Below are positions 45,610-55,929 of a DNA stretch of 64,000 nt, piece by piece. A program made the translations under genes and the position numbers. Under the pieces are notes generated by a model, which worked only from the letters and a program-made list of their open reading frames with translations, made no database searches and was not told the origin of the DNA. How positions within the stretch are numbered: position 1 is the stretch's first letter; the number at the start of each line of letters is the position of its first letter. Origin of the DNA: Reticulitermes speratus (Eukaryota > Arthropoda > Insecta > Blattodea > Rhinotermitidae); NCBI GenBank assembly GCA_021186555.1, contig JAJKFL010000004.1, forward strand, positions 7,678,001 through 7,742,000, given 5' to 3'.

Positions 45610-46491
45610 GCGTAGACCAGTGGTTTTCAAAGTGTGCTCCTCGGATCGCAAGGATTCGTGACCTGTTCTCAAGAGGATTCGTGGACACATTCTGTAATGG
45701 CTACTTTGAAGTTTACTTATTTATAAATTGTTAATCAAAGGAATAATGTTTTGTTAAAAATAATCGCGGAACTTCTTTAATTGGCGATGTCTTTATTTCC
45801 TATGACCGTTAGAATATCTAATTAAGAAACTTCCTGTACCCACAAAGAGAGCGAGCGACAGTTTAATTAAGGTCAAATCATGCAATGCATTGTTACGTAT
45901 GCTACTGGTATGTATTTGTAGCTATCTAAAATCAGTTCTGGCCGATCCCAGTGGCCGTGCGGTCTAAGGCGTGGGTCTACGGCCGCTGGCTTGCTGGGAT
46001 TGTGGGTTCGAATCCCACCGGGGGCATGGATGTTTGTGTTGTGTTTGTTGTAAGGACGGTAGTATGGAACGTAAAGTGACATGAAGGACGAAAGGATTTA
46101 AACAGTACAAAAATGGATCAAAGGGAAAAAACCCCGGACAGACAAAAAAAAAATCCCACCGGAGGCATGGATGTTTGTCTCTTGTGAGTGTTGTGTGTTG
46201 TCAGATAGAGGTCTCTGCGACGGGCTGGTCACTCGTCCAGAGGAGTCCTACCGAGTGTGGTGTGTCTAAAGTGTGTGATCGTGAAGCGTCGTAAAAAATG
46301 ACGAGGCCTAGGCCCCCAAGGGCTGTCGAGCCATAGAAAAAAAATCAGTTCTGAGATGTAAATTTTTAATTTTGGATACCTGTCATGAGGACACTATATT
46401 TACGTGAGCAAGGATGTGAGGATCTGTGATTATTTTTCGAAGCAAAAAAGGTGTCTGGGAGCAAAAACGTTTGGGAAACACTGGCATAGAC
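45610..46491. mobile_element. hAT-like MITE interrupted by a chimeric SINE2
   Basis: Outer element 45618-46483: CAGTGGTTTTCAAAGTG at the left, complement CAGTGTTTCCCAAACG at the right. The flanking octamers GCGTAGAC and GCATAGAC agree at 7 of 8. The inserted SINE lies at 45941-46340, leaving about 466 bp of MITE. Confidence 0.88.
45928..46353 (+). mobile_element. Chimeric SINE2a-SINE2b with 13-bp target-site duplication
   Basis: One pair of AAAATCAGTTCTG duplications encloses a complete SINE2a (45941 to about 46151: GCCGATCCCAGTGGCCGTGC, GACGGTAGTATGGAACG, GGACAGAC plus A-run). It is followed directly by a SINE2b lacking its head, starting AATCCCACCGGAGGCATGG and ending GAGGCCTAGGCCCCCAAG with A-run. 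The junction is at the AATCCC of the B box, as in the composites at 21764 and 37670. Confidence 0.92.
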
Positions 46492-47042
46492 AATAAAACG
46501 AAGCAACAGCAAACAATCTGTAGACAAACGATCGATTACGTCATCTGCAGTGTTTATTGCGAGAAACCTTGCATTGGTGTTCTGGTCCAATTATACTGGA
46601 GAAACGAAGGGTGAGTGCCGCGTTTGCACCACCCACAGTAGCAGCCAACTGCTGTACATGTCGTAACAGCAGCAGAAATCTGTAACGAAGGCGGATACCG
46701 TTACAAATGTCGTCACGTGACTACTCTGGATCTGGATCTCGTCGAACCAACGAGCGCCCATCAGTTATGACTCAGTGTGAAGACCGTATCCACTTGTTAG
46801 GCAATTTCGAGTGGTTACTGACCATGCTGTGATATTTGTGTCAGTAACCTTGTTTGACTTCAAATCAGAAGCAGAAACAAGTACACACTCCCCGTCTTAC
46901 GCAACTTGCAGTTACGCAAGTCCAGACTTAAAGAAAATCAAAATAGAAATATTTTTGAAACGTGCGTCGCTTTTTTCTTGTGGGAATGAATGTGCAGTGA
47001 GACGAAGGTAGCGGAAGAATACTGCTGGGCGATAACACATGC
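46492..47042. other. No gene recognised
   Basis: Short open frames only; no shared repeat identified. Confidence 0.4.
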
Positions 47043-47402
47043 ATATATAGCAGGGGTGGCCAAACTTGCTTAACGTAAGAGCTACATACGATATTCAGAT
47101 GTTTGAGAGCCGCAAGACATGAACAAATATTACACACACGTTTTTATTGTTACATGCACATTTTGTTACAAAAATTCTCAAATATATTTACTCACCATGA
47201 ACATTAAACTTACGTTTTAATCCAGTGCACTCTCAGTTTGTACCGGTAAATAATTATAAAGCTTGAACATTTTTTATTTACCTTTTATATGAATTGTAAT
47301 GCAAAGAGGAGCTCAGCCAACATATTTCCGCGAGCCGCACATTATATGTCAAAGAGCCGCCTGTGGCTCGCGAGCCGCGGTTTTGTCACCCGTGGTATAT
47401 AG
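47043..47402. mobile_element. hAT-like MITE, 344 bp
   Basis: Element 47051-47394 with CAGGGGTGGCCAAACTTGC at the left and complement CACGGGTGACAAAACCGCGG at the right; octamers ATATATAG and GTATATAG agree at 7 of 8. The interior keeps GAGAGCCGCAAGACATG and GAGCCGCACATTATATG. Its left terminus resembles the hAT remnant at 18543. Confidence 0.87.
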
Positions 47403-47736
47403 TTTACGACATGTATACTCAATTCCGACTTGCGCAAAATTCGAATTGCGCCGGGTCTTCCGAAACGTATGACGTACGTTGGGGAGTTTGTGCAATTTCA
47501 GGGTCTCCACAAACAGGCGAGGGAATTGCTGTTTAATGTGTATCAGTGCCGAAAACACGAGACGCCGTAAGTGGACGACGCTGTTCGCTAAACGGTTGAC
47601 AGTGTTGCCAAGTATCAGGAGCGAGCAGCCGAGACATGTGGTGTTGCACTTCGAAACAAATGAGGAATTGTGGGTAAGGCAACGCCGCCTCTTACGGCTG
47701 TGTTTCTGTTTGTACCAAGTGAAGTGTCCGCCCGCC

Positions 47737-48496
47737 TTCGTTAAAGGTGCCTAGTGTAGTTCTGTTGCCATTCGTGAGTTCCAGCTGGCAGTTCAGTACT
47801 TAGAGATCCGGTTCGTTAAAGGTGCCTAGTGTAGTTCTGTTGCCATTCGTGAGTTCCAGCTGGCAGTTCAGTACTTAGAGATCCGGTTCGTTAAAGGTGC
47901 CTAGTGTAGTTCTGTTGCCATTCGTGAGTTCCAGCTGGCAGTTCAGTACTTAGAGATCCGGTTCGTTAAAGGTGCCTAGTGTAGTTCTGTTGCCGTTCGT
48001 GAGTTCCAGCTGGCAATTCAGTACTAAGAGATACGGTTCGTTAAAGGTGCCTAGTGTAGTTCTGTTGCCATTCGTGAGTTCCAGCTGGCAATTCAATACT
48101 TAGAGATCCGGTTCGTTAAAGGTGCCTAGTGTAGTTCTGTTGCCATTCGTGAGTTCCAGCTGGCAATTCAGTACTTAGAGATCCGGTTCGTTAAAGGTGC
48201 CTAGTGTAGTTCTGTTGCCATTCGTGAGTTCCAGCTGGCAATTCAGTACTTAGAGATCCGGTTCGTTAAAGGTGCCTAGTGTAGTTCTGTTGCCATTCGT
48301 GAGTTCCAGCTGGCAATTCAGTACTTAGAGATCCGGTTCGTTAAAGGTGCCTAGTGTAGTTCTGTTGCCATTCGTGAGTTCCAGCTGGCAATTCAGTACT
48401 TAGAGATCCGGTTCGTTAAAGGTGCCTAGTGTAGTTCTGTTGCCATTCGTGAGTTCCAGCTGGCAATTCAGTACTTAGAGATCCGGTTCGTTAAAG
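47737..48496. repeat. 75-bp tandem satellite, 10 units plus partial
   Basis: The unit starts TTCGTTAAAGGTGCCTAGTG, continues TAGTTCTGTTGCCATTCGTG and ends CAGTACTTAGAGATCCGG. Neighbouring units are nearly identical; the few variants (GGCAGTTC/GGCAATTC, one CCGTTCG, one ATACGG) are shared by runs of adjacent units. 75 is divisible by three, but in-frame TAG codons block translation. Confidence 0.97.
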
Positions 48497-48539
48497 GTAC
48501 ATCTTACAACCATATATCATTTGATCAGTTCCATAGAAC

Positions 48540-48800
48540 CATAGGACCGGGATAGCTCAGTCGGTATAGCGACTACGCTACGAGCTGGACGGTCCGAGGA
48601 TCGAATCCCGGTGGGGGTGAGATTTTTCGCAGCCGTCCAGACCGGCCCTGGGGCCCACCCATCCTCCTATACAATGGGTACCGGGTCTCTTTCCTGGGGG
48701 TAAAGCGGCCGGGGCGTGGCGTTGACCACCCACCCCTATCTAGCGCCGAGGTTAAAGAGTAGAGCTGTACCTCTACTCCCCCTCAGGGCCTTCATGGCCA
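48540..48800 (+). mobile_element. SINE1, young copy
   Basis: Head ACCGGGATAGCTCAGTCGGT, B box GAGGATCGAATCCCGGTGGG, body AAGCGGCCGGGGCGTGGCGT; breaks off at CCTTCATGGCC where the SINE2b segment begins. Confidence 0.93.
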
Positions 48801-49232
48801 TGTCTTGTGAATGTTGTGTGTTTCAGGTAGAGGTCTCCGTGACGGGCTGATCACTCGTCCAGAGGAGTGCTACCGCGCGCGTGTGTGAGTGTGATCGTGT
48901 AGCCTCGATTATGAGGAGGCTCTGGCCCACTAGGGGCTGTTGCGCCATTGGAAAAGAAATGGACTGGACGGTTCGGGGTTCGAACTCCGGTGGAGGCGTG
49001 AGATTTTCTCCAATTCACACGTATCTGTATTGGCCCTGGGGCCTACCCAGCTTCCTGTAAAATTGGTATCGGCGCTTTTTGCTGGGGGGGGGGGGGGGGG
49101 AGTAAAACAGCCACGGCGTGGTGTTGACTAGCCACCCCCATCTAGCGCCGAGGTTAAGAATGGGCAGAGCTGTACCTCTTTTCCCGCGCTGTGCCTTTAT
49201 GGCATGTTGCATTGAGACCCTCACCTTTAAGT
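48801..49232 (+). mobile_element. SINE2b fragment followed by a second, headless SINE1
   Basis: 48801-48960 is the SINE2b body (GTGACGGGCTGATCACTCG, CCACTAGGGGCTGTTGCGCC and A-rich end). 48961-49232 is a diverged SINE1 from GGACTGGACGGTTCGGGGTT, with a run of G at 49085-49100 in the middle, to ACCCTCACCTTTAAG. The row SINE1-SINE2b-SINE1 suggests stacked insertions or a rearranged composite. Confidence 0.8.
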
Positions 49233-50325
49233 ATACCATTGACGCTATATTCTGTTATGCTGACAGCATGTTAAAAAAGTAATAACCAGAAATAAGTGAT
49301 GAGTGGCCTCCAGAGTTGGACTAGATGTGATGGCGAAAAAAATGTCGTTCAGCTTTTCACTCATACTGCCTAAACTGTTTATGCTCGTAGTGGCGGAGTT
49401 ACGAAGAATGTTGAACAGCTGTTGTATGAAAATTGCAGGAAAATGGGAACATCGCTTCACAGTCGTTAGAAGCGTCCTTGGAAAGAGACTGACGGTGATG
49501 TTAATGGCACTGAGACCATGGTGAGGGAGCTGCGTGTTGTCATTTGTTTCTCGTTACTGCGCAGCTCCTCGTCATCGACGATTTATGCCCTTGCTGTCTG
49601 AGCACCGCTTGTGTTTGAAGCAAGGAGGTACTTCTTTCTCCGTTCATATTGCCAAATGTGGATGGACTTGAATCTTGAGATTATACAGTTGTTATTAACC
49701 TCGACAGTAATTAGATATGTTTCAGCTTCACGCCGTGGCCCGTTTACCCTCGGGGAAAGAGACCTGTAGATTCCATCAGGTACGAGACTTGATTGGGGTT
49801 CAGGAGTTTTAGACCTGATGTTGAAGACCAACATCCCTGCCATGTTAAAAGTGGAACCGCGGATGTGAAAATGCCCCCGTTGAAGATCGAACCGAGGACG
49901 TGATGTTGTAGAGGAACATCTGTGTCACTCGAAAATTGAACCACGGAGGTTATGGTGGAGAGAAACATGACTGCCCCTTTGGAAAGTCGAACCGCGGTAT
50001 GGGGATGTGACCGTGTTTTAATATTTAATGCAGATACGTGCCGAAGATAACAGGACTCACGTCAATACGGTCTCCCATGATGGCGATTAGCAGAGATGTA
50101 TTGGCATCTGTTAATGGCCGTGAGGCCTCGTATTGTCCCAATTGGTATTAAATGTTAATTAGACAACTGGCATGCTGCTCACCGAACATCAACTGCCACT
50201 GTAGTCAGGCCGACAGGGAGAAACACAGCTCACTGTTTTGCTTGGTTCGATCCTCACTAGGGGAACACGTATGCATCAATATATATCTGGTGACCTAAGG
50301 TAGCATTATCTGTTGTTCGAAGAAC
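49233..50325. other. 1.1 kb with no gene recognised
   Basis: 49720-49770 looks like a scrap of inverted SINE1 (TTCACGCCGTGGCCCGTTTA). GAACCGCGGATGTGAAAATG, GAACCGAGGACGTGATG and GAACCACGGAGGTTATGG at 49854-49950 are loosely repeated. No exon candidates. Confidence 0.45.
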
Positions 50326-50461
50326 TTGATAAGATCTGCGCTCTTCTGGGATATTACGTGGCGTCGTGTGGTAATTGTTTACCGGCGTTTCGGGAAACGT
50401 CAGTAGATAATTACCACACGACGCCGCGTAATATATCCCGGAAGAGCGCAGATCTTATCAA
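50326..50461. repeat. Fold-back element, about 55-bp arms
   Basis: TTGATAAGATCTGCGCTCTT ... GTGGCGTCGTGTGGTAATT on the left is inverted on the right as AATTACCACACGACGCCGCG ... AGAGCGCAGATCTTATCAA. The 20-25 nt centre holds CCGGCGTTTCGGGAAACG. It is the cleanest inverted dimer of the GGCGTC...GTTTCG family. Confidence 0.85.
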
Positions 50462-51340
50462 CATCGCGGCGTAAGTCTAAAACCAAACGTGTGAAAGTCG
50501 TTTAGGATGGTCAAGCGAGTACTTTCTTCCGACATTCGTTGTGTAAGACGTACGACTTTTCGGAGGTGCGCTTTGTCTTCTTTATCACGTAGAATGGCCG
50601 GCTATATACAACGTCCCTTAGAAAGTGAGTACCCTTTTCTTTGACTTGAAGACACAAAAACTCCCGAAAAATATTTATTTTTTTAAAAACAAATGTGATG
50701 CATTGAATTACTGTCTGGACTTTCTTCATGGTAGGAATTCGGAAGGACCGTAATTGGGGATGTTTATCCATGTTAATGTAGCATGCCACTTTACATTAAG
50801 ACGTAGTAACCTCCGAAACGTCGTACGCATTTTTTAAATTTTAATTTGTTGAATTACTGTCGGGACCTTCTTCAGAGTAGAGGTTAGACACTCACCGAAT
50901 TGAGGATTTTATTCATGTTAATCTAGCGTGACACATCCTGCAAGCGAATGGTTTGGTGGTAAGTCAATACAGCGAAGTCCCCTTTGCACGGTTTCAAGTT
51001 CCGTAGATGCACGGATGCGCCAGTACACTGTAACGTGTGTTGTGGTACATTTTTGTTGTAGTGTGTTGTATTTTGTGTTTACGTTGAAATTGTTTCCCAT
51101 ACAGTTTTCAGACTTGCGCGCTATATATTTTTTTTAGCGTTAACTGTCTACTGAAACGAACGTATTGTCATAAAATAGCGTATTTAAGCTTTCATGGACT
51201 CGCACTGTTTGCAGATTAAACGGAAACCGTCGGTACCATTTAACCGTGTAAGTCGGAGACTTAACTGTGCTATAACAATAAAGGAGACGATGGGTTGGAA
51301 ATATCTTGCAAATAGAAACCCAATTGTTTTGGATGAAATG
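50462..51340. other. No gene recognised
   Basis: Two related phrases, TTGAATTACTGTCTGGACTTTC at 50704 region and TTGAATTACTGTCGGGACC at 50850 region, each preceded by CGACTTTTCGGAGG or CTCCGAAACGTCG, suggest a local duplication. No coding signal. Confidence 0.45.
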
Positions 51341-51694
51341 GGTTAGAACAGGGGCGTCCAACCCTATTTCGCAAAGGGCCACACCCATCATTGTGGGCTG
51401 GTTCGCGGGCCGCACGTGATAAAAAAAATCGCAATCAGTGGCGTACCTAACCGCTAGAATTATTATGTAATTTATATAGTATATGTAGTTGATCTCGGTT
51501 ATAACGTCATGACGGGGACTGAATTTGTATCGTTATAAACGAGAGTTGTTATAACCGAGGATCATAATGTTACGGTTACCAGTGAGGAATTAGTTGGTGC
51601 CACAGAATAGCTGACGTTATAGGCGAGGTGTTGTTATAACGGGGTTGGTCTGTACATAACCGCGGCCGGCGGTTTGGATATCCCTGGGTTTGGG
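51341..51694. mobile_element. hAT-like MITE with a pogo-like MITE nested inside
   Basis: Outer element 51349-51686: CAGGGGCGTCCAACCCTAT at the left and complement CAGGGATATCCAAACCGCCG at the right. The interior GGGCCACACCCATCATTG and TCGCGGGCCGCACGTGAT is typical of hAT MITE ends. The flanking octamers are weakly alike (GGTTAGAA, GGTTTGGG). Confidence 0.75.
51484..51654. mobile_element. pogo-like MITE copy 3, 167 bp
   Basis: Element 51486-51652, left TAGTTGATCTCGGTTATAAC, right TTGTTATAACGGGGTTGGTC then TG. It follows copies 1 and 2 with more differences and about 16 bases fewer. It lies wholly within the hAT-like MITE, so it is younger than that element. Confidence 0.85.
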
Positions 51695-52198
51695 TGTTGG
51701 TGAAACCACTGTATATAAGGAAATGATTATGACGAAGCTGCATGCATGGACGTGTTTATTTTGATGACAGTGACTTGTGTTTATATGGACCTGACATTGC
51801 AGTGAATGTTACGTGTATATGAAGTTCGTACTGAGTGAAATACGGCTGCGGATAGCAATATTAGACCCAAGTGGCGCGTGGAACTCTGTCGGTAAATCTG
51901 TTCTGACGGCGAACGTGTGTATGAGATGTTTGTGTTATTGCCTACAGCTCTACTGCGTTTGCTTAAGACGTGGGAAGCCTCCGTGAAAGCTGTACCGCCG
52001 GTCCCTTCCTGTCGTTATTGAATGATCTGTTTCAAAACAGTACAGGCCAGGGGACGGTAAACTGCGGCCGGCGGACGCCTAACGACAGCTGAGAAATTTT
52101 GATTCATGAACCGAGAAATGAGGGGGGGGGGGGGGGACGTACAGAAGTGAGTAAGGTGTATAGTCTTAAGCAGCATGCTGCAAGTTGAAAATGGAGCA
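51695..52198. other. No gene recognised
   Basis: A run of G at 52121-52134 and no identifiable element. Confidence 0.4.
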
Positions 52199-52485
52199 AG
52201 GCCTTTAACGGCCGTGCCATGGCTCAGGCGGTTAGTCGCCGGCCTCTCACCACGGAGGCCCGGGTTCGATCCCAGGTCAAGTCCATGTGAGATTTGTGGT
52301 GGACAAAGTGGCACTGGGACAGGTTTTTCTCCGAGTTGTCGGTTTTCCCCTGTCAATTTAATTCCACTGGTGCTCCATTACTTGTAAAACTTGGTAAAAA
52401 AACTGCTCATCTTCATCACAGGGGTTGCACAATAAGCCTTAAGGCTGCGGTGCGTCCGTAGCATCAGCTGCGGCCCCCCCCCCCC

Positions 52486-52530
<45 letters not shown>

Positions 52531-52549
52531 AGAGAGAGAGGCCTTTAAC
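52199..52549 (+). mobile_element. SINE3, full length, 11-bp duplication and long poly(A)
   Basis: Element 52210-52538 between AGGCCTTTAAC copies. Head CCATGGCTCAGGCGGTTAGT, B box CCCGGGTTCGATCCCAGG, body GTGGTGGACAAAGTGGCACT and ATAAGCCTTAAGGCTGCGGT. It ends in a run of C, about 45 A and a short GA repeat. The long A-run and exact duplication mark a recent insertion. Confidence 0.95.
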
Positions 52550-53300
52550 AGGCTCCGAGCTTTTGTTGCAAGTATGACACCACAGTCACTGCGAACTTGT
52601 TGATACTTGTGGTATTTGTAATGTCTTCCATGTTCATGGAGAGCTTGCTACAGGCCACATATCACGAGATGATCCCTCTGGGGGAGTCGTTCTGGCGCGG
52701 TGTGGAGGACTGCTGGCTATAGGTCGGGGCTGCTGGCCTGCTATTGGTAGGAGCAACAGACTGTTCTGCCACTACACAGACTGAAAACATGAAGCATGTC
52801 GTGTAGCGTGCAATGAGCGAGTGTACTGTGCGAATGCTTTCAGGATGGGTAGTAGCAACTCGCCATTCACCACGACATCTTGCGCATCTCTCGCATTCTT
52901 AGCAGGGGTCATCTCCTGGTCTGTGGACAGTGGTTTATTTAGCTTGAAAGGAGATGTGGTTTCAGGACCGATAGTGGTACCCGTGGCCTTCCGTAGAAAA
53001 TTGCAGGATTAATTCTAGCAAGTCTCCAGCTTTAGGCGCAGGTAACGTTACTGAGCCTAGGCTGATGTCACGAGTCGGGAGAGTGCACGAAGTCGTGTGC
53101 GCGTAGATCAGTGTGTTTCTGCAGTCAGAACGGTGGAGGTGTCAGTATTGGTCTGCTTACGTAGCAGCTGCAGTCATGTGACTGAGGTAGGAGGGCATCA
53201 AGGTTTGTGAGACTCGCGCTAAAGGTTGTCATGAAAAATAACGGGGACTTTGTGGACGTAATCCTGCTATGCTTTTAAGTATGCTTAAACTTTCCGAGCA
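52550..53300. other. No gene recognised
   Basis: GC-richer than its surroundings, but the only open frames are about 60 codons. CATTCACCACGACATCTTGC and ATTCTTAGCAGGGGTCATCT (52865-52915) recur inverted with differences at 55190-55260, so a piece of this stretch is an unnamed dispersed repeat. Confidence 0.45.
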
Positions 53301-53307
53301 CTCCATA

Positions 53308-53743
53308 TTCTAGAGCAGGCCTGCTCAACCCGTAGTTCGCCGGCAACGTGTTGCCGGCGACACTTATGTTACCCGCGGTGACATTTGAAATGAGAAAACG
53401 TCTTTTTAAGCCTTTCCCTGGAAAAGCCAAGATGGAACGCCGAAAGCGGTTTTAAAACTGAGGAGCTGTTTATGGACACGTGCGTTACATTGCTAATTCA
53501 TTTTGTAAAAATGTGCTAAAAATAGCTACGGAATTGCATCAGTTACAAAGTTGTCCTTTTATTGTCATATTTATATTGCACATGGTGTATAGAAAAATAC
53601 ACAGCTAAAATTATGCATATAATTATACGTGTAGTAAATTCATTCTTCATTATGTGTATTGAATTTCATGTTGCTCGTACGCATACCAAATTTTGTCGAA
53701 GTTGTTCACGCCATGTGAAAGACTAAACAGGCCTGTTCTAGAG
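53308..53743. mobile_element. hAT-like MITE, 420 bp, perfect TTCTAGAG duplication
   Basis: Element 53316-53735 with CAGGCCTG at both ends in inverted orientation and TTCTAGAG on both sides. The interior matches the broken copy at 36023. The octamer fits the nTCTAGAn preference known for several hAT groups. Confidence 0.93.
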
Positions 53744-54319
53744 GCATACCTTCCAGATCGCTCGATGTCAGAGTACTGAAGAGTACAGTGTGCCCTGTGT
53801 AGTTTTGACGCCGTGCAGTTTGAGATAATTTTTTTCAGTTTTATCTTCATAACTTCCCTTCGTCCTCGGTGAGTCTTGTAACGAAAAATAAGGGATGAAA
53901 ATCGCAGAAGCAAACGGTAATTTAAAGAGGGGTCTTACCCCCTCTGCGAAGCGTTGCGGAAGTTTAAAATGTGATTGATGTTGTCGTCGTTTCTTAAGTT
54001 AATTTTCGGCTTATTTCTGCCCCCTGTTTTTGTTTCTTTAATTACCGCACGCGTTTCCCCTCATGTCGCGTGTCGCTTGTGTACACAGTACAGTCGTTTA
54101 CACTGCAGAGTGAGCACCAGTTGTAAGTCACTTATCATGGCTGTTCCGGAATTCAAAGAAGGCGGTTGGCGGTTGGTTGCGTTGCAGCACGTGTTGACAT
54201 GATAGTACCTTGCAGTGTCTTTCGCGACGTAATGTAACTTTTTGGTGAAAATTTTTGTGTGATTGGTTTTGGTGACGTTTTACCATTTTTTTTAAAAAAT
54301 ATTGAAAGCCGAAGCCCCA

Positions 54320-54568
54320 AGCCTCAGATGTAATGGTGAAAACGGTAAAGTTCTCCCTAGTACAGGCCACGAAGGCCCAGAGGGGGAGTAGAGGTATAGC
54401 TCTACTCTTTCTTTAACCTCGGCTCTAGGTAGGGGTGGGTGGTCAACGCCACGCCCCGGCCGCTTTACCCCCCGGGAAAGAGACCCGGTACCCATTGTAT
54501 AGGAGGCTGGGTGGGCCCAGGGCCGGTCTGGACGGCTGCGAAAAATCTCGCCCCCAGCCTCAGATGTA
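54320..54568 (-). mobile_element. SINE1, 5'-truncated, 13-bp target-site duplication
   Basis: Element 54333-54555 between exact AGCCTCAGATGTA copies. The minus strand starts GGGGGCGAGATTTTTCGCAG, so the whole tRNA head is absent, and ends GGGAGAACTTTACCGTTTTC. Confidence 0.94.
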
Positions 54569-54904
54569 TCATTGACAAATTTGAGTTTTAGTTATTAAGG
54601 CGTTTAATTATTTGTGTCAGAAACGGAGAAAGGTGGCTATGTAAACGGAGTGCTGCGAAGTCTGGTTTATAGGTGACGTATTTGAACTACATGTTGCATT
54701 TGAATGAACAACTGGAATAGAAAATTCAGACTTCCTGTCTCTCTCACAAGCACGCACACACACAGACACAGGAAGGCTCTCCTCTTCCATCTAGGAACAT
54801 CTCCCTCGTAGTCTACTGTAATATTAGTCAATGCCAACGAATGATAACAGACGTGGGAAGCACGTGTGTCTGTATTTATGGCGTATGAACAAGTGTCCAG
54901 ATCC

Positions 54905-55090
54905 GTTCAGGCGCCCACTCAGCCATCCAGTCATTGAGTACCGGGGGCTTTTCCCCGTGGGTAAAGCAGCAGGTCTGTAAGGCTGACCGGTCATCTCTGT
55001 CTAGTTCCTAGGTTAAGAATGCGTGGAGCTGCACTTCCACTTCTACATATGCCTTCGTGGCAGGCACAGGGATAACGTTACCTTGCAGTC
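54905..55090 (+). mobile_element. Diverged, headless SINE1
   Basis: CCACTCAGCCATCCAGTCAT, CCCGTGGGTAAAGCAGCAGG, GCTGACCGGTCATC and ATAACGTTACCTTGC are a weathered SINE1 body. Confidence 0.65.
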
Positions 55091-55184
55091 TTGTACTTAA
55101 CATCTCATACAGCACGTGAGATCTGAGGTTTTCACGACGGTGGAAAGATTTTCTGACACGTGACGTGTAGTTTGATAAGTATTA

Positions 55185-55480
55185 TCCACAGACCAGGAGA
55201 TGATCCTAGCTAGGAATGCGATAGATGCGCATGCGCAAGATTTCATGGCTAATGACGAGTTGCTTGCATTCGCTGATTGCACGCCACTCGAAATGCTTAA
55301 TGTTTGCAGTCCGTATGTAGTAGCAGAACTGTCGCTTCTACCAAGAGCAGTTCGGTAGTCGGTAGTCCCCCGCACCACGCCAGACACGCCTACCACCATG
55401 CGGGGATCATATTGTCGTCTGTGGTCTGTATATTCCAAACTGTACGGCGTCACATCCCAGAAGACTATAATTCTAACTTA
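55185..55480 (-). repeat. Dispersed repeat plus fold-back family flank
   Basis: 55190-55260 (CCAGGAGATGATCCTAGCTA, GATTTCATGGCTAATGACG) is an inverted relative of 52865-52930. 55420-55470 carries CCAAACTGTACGGCGTCACA and CATCCCAGAAGACTATA, the family flank also seen at 39395. Confidence 0.55.
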
Positions 55481-55559
55481 CAGGCTGATTGAATACACAC
55501 AGTAACGAATGCGCAGTAGGAGGTCTGTCAACTGAACCTGGCAGCTTTCAAGGAATCTC

Positions 55560-55700
55560 CTTACGTGTAGAGGTTCTCGCCTCTCAAAATGGTCAGACTT
55601 CGGGCTTCTAGTGTCTGACTCCATTGCTACCTCCATCTTCAGGGTTAAACTTTGAAAACAGTGGTAACATGTTGCCCCGAAACGGCCGGTGACCGTTAGC
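55560..55700. repeat. Fold-back family core
   Basis: ACCTCCATCTTCAGGGTTAA faces ACTTTGAAAACAGTGGTAAC ... CCCCGAAACGGCCGGTGACC, the same CTTCAGGG / TGAAAAC / GAAACG elements as at 19312. Confidence 0.5.
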
Positions 55701-55929
55701 GGACTGCATGGCGCCAATCCCATGAGATCTCCGTCTTGACGTCTCCAGTCAGGCGTTCGGTAAAGTGTGCTGTAGTTTCGGTGCAGCACGTGGTGGCCGT
55801 CAGAGATGGATGAGCCCCGAGTCCATTAACTGGTATCTGGAGTGTGCTGCCTGCGGTATATCGAGTTAAGGGTGTTAAGGGTGTGCAGCTGTGACTGTGC
55901 GTGACTGAAACACCGATTGCTGGAAACGC

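Noticed and set aside
47737-48496. Regular repeats that could suggest a CRISPR array
   Set aside because: Head-to-tail identical units without unique spacers, in an animal genome; a simple satellite. The same holds for 42658-43797 and 27895-28472.
48540-48615. tRNA-Lys-like sequence GGGATAGCTCAGTCGGTATAG
   Set aside because: SINE1 head; no proper anticodon arm or closed acceptor stem.
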